Shown here in pieces: positions 49,111 to 60,695 of a DNA stretch of 64,000 nucleotides (position 1 is the stretch's first letter; each line of letters starts with the position of its first letter). The stretch covers positions 8,457,507 through 8,521,506 of the forward strand of contig CM056567.1 of NCBI GenBank assembly GCA_029721515.1, in the 5' to 3' direction. The notes under the pieces are model-generated. The model worked only from the letters and a program-made list of their open reading frames with translations. It was not told where the DNA came from and did no database searches. The stretch is from Synanceia verrucosa (Eukaryota > Chordata > Actinopteri > Perciformes > Synanceiidae). Position numbers and translations under genes: made by a program.

Positions 49111-49954
49111 GTCCATCAACTCTCCAGCCTGTGTATGTTTCTTTACTGTCTTTGAGGAAAAAAGTATATTCTGTGTGGTTGTTTTTCATTGCAGCAAACA
49201 AGCATTTGATCAATAATACTGCATAGTCTAATGTAGTATTGAAGTATGATGGGAACTTTTGGCAATACAAGAATGTTGACAGAAGCTGAGCATCTGCAGC
49301 TTGGGAAGCAAGAGAGTTTATTTACATTCATTGCTTTCTAGTAATAAAGATTTGGAATAGGAGAAATGAAAATGAGCTTAAAGAGACAAACTTAAGAGAC
49401 TTGTTTCCATTCCCGACATGATAGAGAAGAGCATTAGATTTTACAAAAGGTTCTTCTTTATTGGATTTGGTTGACCTGAACAGCTAGAAACAAAACCCTC
49501 TTTACAGATGATTATAGAAAGAACAATAAATAGCTTCTGTTGATAAAAATCAGTCATTAAATAGCTGACACCCTGTGAAAAGTGACAGTGGCATAGGAAG
49601 CACATTCGGGCTGATTCGTTTTCAGAAGAAGTCATTATTCCGGTCGGAACTTTTTATTACTCACTGAATTCATTAACACAGGATTTTTGTTGGTGCATAT
49701 TGTAAGCCATTCCTTTTCTCTACATAATAATCAACACACATTTACAAAGATTTACAGCACTGCATTGTGGGAGATGGGAGTGCCCATCGGGATATACTGT
49801 TGCCAGGCAACAAGAGGATGAGATCAAGCTAGTTGTTAGTTTCTAAAATGAGAGTTGGGACAAAAGCAGGGAATGGGACTGGAGGCCATATACACAAGGT
49901 AAATCAGAGTTTTCAGTAAATCTTACAGATGAAGATACTACATTTTACAATACA
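49111..49954. other. intergenic, downstream of col9a1
   Basis: Contains a perfect palindromic X-box, GTTGCCAGGCAAC, at 49799-49811 and a second TTTATT (AATAAA on -) at 49457-49462. The latter could be a distal col9a1 polyadenylation site. No gene seen. Confidence 0.5.
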
Positions 49955-50489
49955 ATACAGAGTGTTAATTTCAATCATTTATTGGTCCTTTTTGTACATG
50001 TTTAAGAGGGGCAGGGTAGTTAAAAAAAACATGTTTCAAACAAAATATTGCATATGTAAAACCATTTAAAGTGACCACGGTGTAACAGAAAACCACCTTT
50101 CATTAGGTTTGGTTTTCAGTTCCTCTCAGCTCATAGATACTGTGGAGACAAGGAGATGCAATATAAATCTGTTCCTCTTTCACTGCTGGAACAGGGCTGG
50201 GATATTTGGACGGGACTGACAGTGACATCATCCAAAAACACTAGAAAATTCAGAAAGATGTGGGTGGCTGTGAGCTGCTGTTGTCATGGTGATGTAGGGA
50301 ATTAAGATCAGAATATGTCCCACCAGTCAAAACGTCAGGTTGTCAGTTTCTGGAGGGGGCGATATACATCCAGTCACTATTATTGTCCCCTACCCTTAGT
50401 TCTCGATGTTGTCCTACAGAGAAGAGTGGTGTCTCTCCTTCCTTCTCTCTCTCCCAGGTGCTGTGAGCTGCTGATGGTGAGGCAGGTCT
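49955..50489 (-). other. col9a1: col9a1 3'UTR (approximate end)
   Basis: From the TAG stop to about 20 bp past the proximal AATAAA. A longer form to about 49440 is possible. Confidence 0.6.
49978..49983 (-). terminator. col9a1: col9a1 proximal polyadenylation signal AATAAA
   Basis: Canonical hexamer on the - strand about 510 bp after the stop codon. Confidence 0.6.
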
Positions 50490-50695
50490 CTAAACACTGG
50501 GTCCTTTGATTGTTCCTGCCTCCTGTAGTCTCGGGGAGGTGTACGCTGAGGCAGCCAAGCACATCGCCGCCTCGCAAAATCCTGGCAGACCTGGAACACC
50601 GGCCTTACCCGGACGACCAGCCTCTCCGGCTGATCCCTGAGGTCCTCTCTCACCGTGCCTACCGTCCCGAGCCACACCATCAACACCAGGAGGAC
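50490..50695 (-). CDS. col9a1: col9a1 terminal coding exon, end of COL1 and NC1 (206 bp)
   Basis: Enters in phase 1, runs GPPGVDGVARDGRHGERG to GVPGLPG, then NC1: FCEAAMCLAASAYTS ... GTIKGPSV and TAG at 50492-50490. The GVA-RD-GRH slip is a helix imperfection. Confidence 0.95.
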
Positions 50696-53600
50696 CTGTG
50701 GAGGGTTTGACACGACTCACTGAACAGAGGTTCATGTTGAGAAAATCTCTCTAAACCCCAAACTGCTCTTGGATTACACATGTGTACTGTATGTGCGCAC
50801 TGTCTGAATTACAGTGTATGGTTGCAATCCATTACATTCTCAATCAAGAGCATCTGTTAAATGACTGGAGTTAATGGTGTGTTTTTTTCCTGTGGCAAAA
50901 CTTGTAACACCTTCACTTTCAGTGTCTTATTGCACCGTTACTCTTCCGAATCTTTGGTCAATGGTCCACATACATGCATAAAGTAGAAGACTTTTTTTTT
51001 TTTTTTTTTTAGTTACGAGAGGCTTCAGCTCTTACCTTGTATTCCTGGGGGTCCTGGTGGTCCTGGATGAGGTTTACCAGGATCTCCTCTTTCTCCCTTT
51101 GCCCCTCTCTTTCCTGGGCAACATAAAACAGGATGATCTCAGACATAGCCTGAGAAAAGCTGTACTTTCAACCATATGATCTTCATGTATTTCTACCTTT
51201 AAGTCCTGTGTTTCCAATCTGTCCAGGTCCTCCAATCATTCCAGGAATGCCACGGGCACCAGGTAAGCCATGTGACCCCTGTGCGCCAGGTGCCCCTGGA
51301 GGTCCGGGAGGTCCAGGAGGTCCCATTACACCTGCTCCACCGAGCACAGCCCTCTTGGCGCTCACCGCCACTGCAGCTAGCCTCTCTGTAACAGAAGAGA
51401 CACCATCATCATTTTTGATTAAATTACCTTTGATGAAGGGCGACTGATTGCCCAGGGGATGAAAGTAGCTTCAGGAAATAAGCTCATCTAATCTTCCCTA
51501 TGGACATGAAAGGTAAACATTCAGGTCTAGACGCTCACCCTGCAACATCTTCAGCACCACTTCAACAATATGCTGGTCAGATGCATCACGTCCCTGGAGA
51601 AAAGAGGAGGAGACTGAGTATTTCAAAGACACAAAACCATGTGCACCAGTCTGTTGGTCCTCCATGCCTCATAATAGGGAACTCAACTCACTGATGGCCC
51701 CTGAATGCCCGGCATGCCGGGTACTCCTCTCTCTCCATTGAGTCCCCGAGGACCGGGCAGTCCTGGTGGCCCCTGGTCTCCAGGTTTACCAGGGTCTCCA
51801 GTGGGTCCATTGTGTCCAGAGTCACCCCTAATTCCTTGCTGTGAAGAAAGGAATATTACTCATGAGTGAATTTCTGAGTGTGAGTATAAGAATAAAGGAA
51901 GATGCCGATGATAACTGATGATGTTAATTCCAAAAAAAAAAGAAGGCAACAAATGAAGGAAATAAGTGATCAGACTTCACACAGTACAACCTCACCTGTC
52001 CTTTGGGCCCAGGTTCACCAGACAAACCCTGTCACAGCAAAAACAGAGACTTTGTCATTTCCACATTCCATCTATCATTTGTGCCCCAGAGACGCTCATT
52101 GAGCAATAATTCAAGAATGAATATTGTCTAAAATTGCTGCTTCAAAGAGCCAATGTGCATCATTGCTTCACTGTCATGTAAATAGCTCGCTTGCCATCTG
52201 GACTATTACGGAGATTTGTATGCAAATACAAAAACAGACTTCCTCTTCGCCTTTACTTTTGTATAGCTATGACATTTTCTGCAATATATCACTTTGCTTT
52301 GATGCCTTGGGAGGCAAATGTTTAAACCTTCTTAGCTAAAGCTGGCAAGGTTTAGTATTTTGTAGATTTCGAGACTTGTGTGGTTCTTTACAACAAAAAG
52401 TTTTGGAACAGCTTTAGGTTATGCGGTAATGATTTTTACCTTTTCACCTTTCTCACCAGCCAATCCCTCAACACCGGGGTCACCCTAAAAGCGACAGAGA
52501 GAAAAAATATAAAAAGGGGTGAGAGAGAAGGATGACTGTAGAAAATGTGTCAGCGTTGTAGCTGAAATACAAGAAAAATATGAGATATGTTTCTGACAGT
52601 TTGGATTGAAAACTGCTACTCACATCGTCGCCCTTTGACCCAACTTTTCCTTGGAAGCCCTGGAAAGAAGAATGGTCAAATAAACGAGGATAAATAAATG
52701 TGGATAAATCTAAACTATGATACACTTCAAAAACAGCAAGAACGAAATGTTGATTCAAGACAGTGACACCACGGATCACAAAGTAACAAAGATGTTGTCT
52801 TAGCTCTAAAACATGAGGATGAGGACGCTCAGATTATCATTTATATTGCTGGCCTCATTCAGTGATTTACTGTGGATTGGTGGGACTTCTATTCATGGGT
52901 AAACACTGCCCCCAATGGACAAGTTTTAGTAACTGAATCATTACAGAGTGTGTGAATGTAGGCAATGAAGCATTTGTTTTACAAAGCCATATATGTATTT
53001 GTTCATGCACAAACCTTATCTCCCTTGGTTCCACTGAGACCCTGAGCACCTGGCACACCCATTGGCCCTCTTTCTCCTTTGTTTCCCTGTTAAGATACAG
53101 GGAAGATTGAATTAAAATTGTGTGAACGTATAGCTGTAGATCAGCTTAAAAAAGTGAAGGAAAAACCAACTTACAGGTTTGCCGACTATTCCCTGTGGCC
53201 CGACTGCTCCCCGCTGGCCTCTGTCACCCTGCAGAAGTCATGAAAGGTGGGGATGCCTTCAGAGCTGCAGTCTTTATGTGCTTTTATGTGCTAATTAAAG
53301 ATTTGTACCTTGGGTCCAGGAACTCCTTCCATACCAGCTTCACCAGGAAGACCAGGCTCGCCCTAAGATGTAGTATAAGTGCAATTATTCACTCTAACAC
53401 ACAATATAAGAAAACAACTGGAATACCTGAAAATCCATATTTTGTGTGTATGTTCATGTGTTACCATAGGTCCGGGAGCACCAGACATGCCAACATGACC
53501 CCTAGGTCCAGGCTCTCCCTAACAAGGGAAGGGAATAATGATAAGAGAAAGGTATATACACAACAAAAAACCCTGAAAAAGTAGCGAAGCTCAATATAAC

Positions 53601-53993
53601 ATATAATATGAAATGGCTTACCTTAGCTCCAGGTCCACCTTTTGACCCTGGACTGCCAGGCAATCCCTGCAGACAGAATTAACAAGACTGAGAATCACTA
53701 AAGAATACAACTGGCTAAGAATGGGAGAATTATTACTCAGGTGGTAATAATGCTGAGATTTAATATAATAGCAACTATGAAAATAGTCTGAGCTGCAGAG
53801 TCAGCTGCCGACACACGCCTTGCAGTGATTCTGTGTGTGTTTGTGTGTGATGGTATATCACAGCGTGCATAAGGCATGGTAAGTTATGGTGCTTGAGTTT
53901 GCAGCAGCGTTAGTGTCACTGCAATGACCACACAGCAAAGTGTGCATCTCATGCTCCATTACCCCTTAGTCAGAACCACACACACAAATGCAG

Positions 53994-54044
<51 letters not shown>

Positions 54045-57000
54045 GTCGCACACACACAAGTATACCCACTGGTCTGATTATGATAAATCACTCACGGTGG
54101 GAGGGAGAACACTATTTCAAGGTGGTTTAATTCTAAAACAGCATGGGTCAGCGGGTCACTGTTACCTGGATGAGTGCCCAGAAAACAAACCACACCAAAA
54201 TTTACAGGCTGCATCACGCTGGTTTCTCCTGTCTGTGTTCTGGCTTTGTTGAATAGAGGAGAAGAACAGCTTGACCCCCCTACGTGGTCTGAGTGACAAC
54301 AAGTCTTTGAAGACAGTGTTATTTGCATGTACAACACAGAAGGATCACTCACCGCTGCTCCCTGAGGACCAGGAGGACCAGGCATCCCAGCCTGGCCAGG
54401 GCTGCCCTGCAGAAAATAAATGAAGAAGAATAAATTGCCATCTTTTACTGCGATTGAAGTGTCTCATCTTTAACAGGACTGGCAAACCTCACCTTGATTC
54501 CAGGAACACCAGGTGTGCCGTCTTTTCCATCAATACCCGGCAGACCCTGAAAAAGGAGGCAGATGATTCAGTGGACTTCATTTGGCACACTCTCTGAACA
54601 CCACTACAACTGTGCAGTGCACAAACCAAAGTGCGTTCACTCACATTCTCTCCCTTCTTGCCAACCGCACCCTGTGGGCCCTGGATACCCCGGCTGCCCT
54701 GCAGAAGATAAAAAAGCCAGCATCAGTGTATTCGCTGTACACATCAGGATCACTGCCCCCATTCAAGTTCAGAGAAATATGTTATCTTTTGTTTATCTTG
54801 CTTTGACAATACACAATAAAGGGGAAACACGGGAGAGTCACCTACTTTGTCTCCCTTGTCTCCTGCCTCTCCGGGTGGTCCCTGAGGTCCCTCCTCACCC
54901 TGCAACCAAAAGAAAGAGTTCAGAATAGCTACGGTGCCCTGTGGGTACTTGTTTCAATATGAGCAGTCGTGTGTGTGTGTGTGTGTGTGTTCTCACTGGA
55001 GGTCCAGGCAGTCCTACAGGTCCAGTGATGCCCTTGTAACCACGAGGCCCCTGCGGGAAAACAAAAAATGCCATCAATCACTTCAGATCAGGGAGGATGC
55101 TAAGTCACGCTAGCCTACTATTCATTGTGATAAAGGGGTAATTAGCGTTTAACTCACTTCTCTAATGGGTGCTACACAGAGAGCCAGCCACTCTTGCTTT
55201 GGCACTAAGCCGGGGCGCTAACTTGGCTAACGCGGCTAATGTTAACAGTAAGACGGATGGCTACAGCGGATCATTAACTACAGATGGAGGCACCGTGGAC
55301 CCAGACAACCCCAACTCATTAGAAGAGGGGAGAGATTTGTGTTAGCATCATTTCCATATGTCCCCATTGCTGGTAATGGATGATGTTTGTATAGTGGGGG
55401 CAGGTCTGGCTGAGCCTCCTTGGTGCTCATCTAAGAATGAGAACAGCCTCGTACCCAAAGACAAAGACGACAAAAACTTACATGTATCCGTGAAGTGAAC
55501 AGAAAAGGTGATACTCACTGCTTCCCCTTTAGGACCCATCATTCCCGGATAACCTCTCAGACCCATCGGACCCTGAGAAGGAAACCAAGAAAAACAGGGT
55601 GAGACAGAAGCCATGACCAGACAGAGCTAATGCTGTATCACATTGTGGTCTAACTAATACTGGACTATGTTTATAACTTTGCTTAAAAAGTTGAATTCTC
55701 AGCATACTGGAGGTCCTGGGATGCCCTGTTCACCAGAGATGCCCACTTCTCCCTTGGGACCCTGGAGAAGGAAAGGAAAAGGAAGAGACTGATTGTAGAT
55801 TCTCTTTCTGTGCTGCTCTCTTGATTTTGGCTGTCCACAGGATTTGACCCAAGAATCTGAGCCAGACAAAGTCCAGCTAAAAACAGCCTGTGTTTTATTT
55901 AAGGTGCCTTTCTCTACACTTAAGGACACCATACAAAACAACAAATGCACAATAAAAAATATACACAAAAAATACTCAGCGTGTTGAAAACAGGATACAA
56001 TAAGGCACATGTTGCTGTTCAAGCTTGTTAAAAATCTAGCTTAAGCTAGTCAGCCAGCTACAGCTACCATTGGTCAAATAACCATGATCAGATGGTTGTA
56101 GAAGGCACGCAGTTCAAACAACTTAAAATGCTTTATCAATGAGTAGTTTGACATTTTGGAAATATGCTAAAAAAATAAGCTCACCAACTCCTCTAAAGCT
56201 CACCAATTCACACTTAAAATGAGTTGTGGTTTTCATAGATAATAATAGTGTGCTGCAACTGTTTCTACTAGTTGACTGGAAACTTGTTACCGTGGTCTGT
56301 GGTTTTCCATTTCTGTTTATGCACATATTTAGCAAATGAGAGGATACGTTCATGAGCTTAAGAGGTGAGAGTAGAGACATTTTTAAACCTTAGGCTGAGC
56401 CATGTTAGTCATCTTCCTTTAAGAACAGATAAAAAATGTATATATTTTGAAATACCAGCATCAGCAATGTTATGTACTGCCCTGACCAGTATTAGGGCAG
56501 TACTGTGATGTCTCACTCAATAATTTACTCGTCTTTCGGGACAAGTCAGTAATATAGCAAGTAGAATAAATACCATTTGTCATGGATGACAGTATCTGTG
56601 TTTTATAATAAACAGCGGGGGGGAAGTAAACTTGTGATGCTGTCTTTAAGAAAATGAAAAGAGAGAATAGCAATGCAGTGTAACCCAAGTCATGGCAGGT
56701 CTTCTGAAATGTGGGTCTGACTTAGAGGAGGGGTAAAATGGTGTTGAGTGTTTTTGAGCATCCCAGACTTTGCGTGTGGGAAGACAAGAGGCTAATTCGT
56801 GAGGCCTGGATAGCCGGTCCCCTGGAACCCACTGTGTGCTCATTAGCTGTGCTTAATACAGCGAGGTGAGAGGGCTGTGCGAACCCTGACTCCTTCATCC
56901 TCCCCTTCATGTACCTGGCTCTTCATCACCCCTTTCATGTGGCTCACTACATGCTGACTGCAGGACTGGGGCCAGGCCTGACTAATCGTAGCTAGATTAG

Positions 57001-60000
57001 TGCCAGTCATGTGCCTCCAGGGGGCTTCATTAGCGCTAATCCTCGCTTCTGCTGGTCCTGAATGATGGGTGAGTGTGCAACATGTACATGTCTGGGTGTG
57101 CATCTGTTCTGGCACAGATTGTGCAGCTCACCGATTTTCCGATGCTGCCAGGATCTCCGAGAACACCAGCACGTCCTTTGTGTCCCTGGAGAGCAACAAT
57201 TAGCCAGCAGGGTATCATAACAATTTTGTAATGTAACATAATCATTGGTGCTGGCAAAAAAACAATACTTATTTCTTCAGGGTGACTTGAAACAATCCAC
57301 TCACCTTGACTCCCTGCAGTCCCTGGGGGCCTTTAGGTCCTGCTGGACAGTTAAGAGGACACTGTTGTCGAGAGAAGGAAACATTTGCACGATGAAACGT
57401 GGGGTCGTGTCAAAATGGGTTTGTAAACAAGTGACTGTCAGCAGATCTTACCTGGAAGTCTGCACTTCCTTCTTCTCCACCAATGAACTTTCCTGGAGGA
57501 CCCTAGATGGACAGACAGATGGTTAGACAGGTAAATGAATGAAGACGATCTCCTGGTCACAGTGACCATCAGCTGAACCAGCACTCTATTTTTCTATTTC
57601 TGCCTCCATCGTTCCTTTTCTCTGTTTATAGATTGAGTTAGGAAGTATAGTATCTGTACAGGGCCTGATGTATTCCTGATCCAGTCAGATGAGACAGCCC
57701 ACTGATCTAATGGGGTTTATTTACCCTAGGACAGCACTAAAGCTAAACAAATACACTCCCTAAGCTGGGAACATCACTCTCAATGAAGACACACCCCTTC
57801 CTTGGAACGACTCAGAGAGACACACAAAAGACTACATTCAGTGGAAAACAGACTTGAAAGTGTGCCTGCTCACCACCACCACGTCCTTATCATAGGCGCA
57901 TTCTCAAAGCATGTTAATTGCTGCTGTCTTTACAGAGCAGAGCACATTTCTACATGGGATTAGTTGTTATGATATTGGCTTTATCTTTGCTAGGATTCTA
58001 TAACAGTCAGCTGCATTTAGATTAATATAACTATGCTTCATTGAGCCCCGAGCTTCAATTATTTCCCTCTCATTTTCACGGTTGATGTCATAAACTGACA
58101 AAAACATCAAATGTGACATGATGCACTGTAACATGTTTTTTTTATTTGTGGAAGAATTCTTAACTTATCCAAGCAACACAGTTTTCATCACTGTTTATCC
58201 ATGAACTTATTGTAGGTTTATAGTATAGTATAGTATGGTAAAGGCATATATGGCACGTTGGCGGCTACAACTATAGAGCATGGATATAACAAAGATTAAG
58301 TTTAAAGAGAGAATTACAGACAGTATTATGTAAATATCTATATCTGTAGGCTTAATGCTACTCTTGCTGAGGCTAACTCCCCAGGCAGGGAGGATGATGG
58401 GGTATGATGGAACAGTATCTTGCACACTGAAAAGCATCCAAACCCAAATGCATTTACCACTAAGATCACTTACAGGCTTGCCAGGAGGTCCAGGAAGTCC
58501 TGAAGCTCCAGGTGGTCCCATGACACCCTAACACAGAAAAAAAGAAGCTGTGAATAAGAATGTGGGGTAAGGGTTGTGGCAGATTATAGCCTGTTTATGA
58601 GATGTTTTGTCATACCTTTGGTCCAGGAGCACCAATTTCACCTGGAAGACCAACAGGTCCTGCAGCACCCTGGACACAGAGAGGAAGAAAGAGCAATGCA
58701 TGCAAATCCCAGCAGCCACAAAATGATCACATATCTCAAAGCCACTGAGTTATGGGTGAGTTATGTTACAGCATGCAAGCTACTCACAGCCAGTCCTGGA
58801 AGGCCGGGTCCCTGCGTGAACAGAAAGGATGAGGGGTTAAACTACTGTAAGACAAGTGGTACCAATCCATCAAAGTATCAATTAACATTTGCAAAAGCCA
58901 ATTAATAATGGCAGCAGTAATTCAGTAATGCTTGTGTACAGTGTCAGAGCGCAGCGTCAACAGTGCTAAAGAAGAACAAAGACACAGAATGCAATCAGTT
59001 TATGTTTGCAGTGTCTTTTGCTTGGAATTAATTATAAACAAAGTAATTAGGTAAGTAAGCCTTCTTGGAGGAAGAACAGCCCACAGGGCAGGATCTCCTG
59101 TCTGTGGAGCGTGAGGCAGCTGGGTGAATGAGCACAGCCCTCAGACAGGGTGCCGGTTAATGCTAAACAAGGGATTTAACTGATAGTGTTGCATTCAAGC
59201 ATGACATTGGATGACTGTGAACTTGTTAATGTTAGACCATAACAGCTGATGTTTCATAGATGGACCCTCAGCACCACCTGGTGGTATTAGACTGCTACAT
59301 ATGATGCGCTGGTACGTCACGCTTAACAATGATATGTACATGAAATGTGGATCACTGACAGCAAATTTCTTCTTTACTAAAGACTGTGTGGATATGAGGC
59401 TTGTGTCAGCTGTAGAAGCCATATGCCACATCTGGGTTAGTAAACTAAATACAGAAGGGGGCACAGCTGTTCAGGCATTCAGGCATGAGGAGAAAGGGAC
59501 TCTGGAGGTTGCTTTATGAGACCAGCTGGGTTACAATATGTTTGTTGCTTGGAAACTGACTGGGCATTAAACAATGCCTAGTTCTGCCTGTCATAACTTG
59601 TTTTCATAAATATCATGACAGCCTCAATTAATTAAAAATAAATAAACAAATACGCAAATATTGTGCTTAAGTACAGCTTTCATATTTTACTGAGTATTTC
59701 TCCTTTGTGCTCCTTCTACTCCACTATGTCTCAGATGGAAATACTGTACATTTTACTACACCAAGTTAATCCAGTAATTTCAATTTGCATTTCAGATTCT
59801 ACATAAACACATATACAATTATAAAATACAATGTAATAAAGAAATAAACCCGAAGTTACCAACCTTTTTGGTATGTGACCGCTTACACGCTTTGTCTAGT
59901 TGGCGTTCCTTGTCATGTTTTAGATTAGACTACTGCTACTGCTCTCAGACAGATTTGTTTCAACAAATGTTATCTAATGTTTTACAGAAATGCAAAGGTT

Positions 60001-60663
60001 AGAGAAATCTTCAGAAAATGAATACAATTTAGTAGCATTTCTCTGACACACAATAGACCATTACTCAAATATTACTTTTGAAGTACCTTTGATATTGTTT
60101 ATTACAATGTACTGTACATATACACAATACATAATACTTAAGAGTAGCAAGACAGGTAAAAATAACTTACAGGAGGTCCAGGTTCACCACTTGGTCCAGG
60201 TTGACCCTAAAGACAACAGAAATATAACTACAGTAGTGACGTGCTGACAAGACAACGTGAACATGACCCATATACTTTTTTGTTAAACTCTTGTGCAAAA
60301 TGAAGGCGTGGGTTTTCCACAGAATAGCATTATAATAGTGTACTCATTCTAATCATCTCTTCAGGTGAAGGTTTAGACACTTGCCTTTGGGCCAGGGCTC
60401 CCAATAGGACCTCGATCGCCCTTGGCTCCAATCAAACCCTGGAGGAAGGCAAAGAGAGATGTTGGCTGGACATGGACATATAGAAGTGAAACTGGAGAGG
60501 GGAAAACATTGAAGAGGTTCCCGTCGTGCTTTCATTCACCTTAAAACAGGGCGAATCACACATCTGATTGAAGCTGACACTGTTCTTGTAGGCAATTAGG
60601 AAACAAACCTCAGATTGAGATTCCAAGGCAGATTACTGCCTAAATCTTCAGAGGAATGCACGG

Positions 60664-60695
<32 letters not shown>

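Noticed and set aside
48812..49270. 152- and 131-codon frames around 49 kb
   Set aside because: Products of the 21-bp minisatellite period on both strands, with low-complexity composition and no family resemblance.
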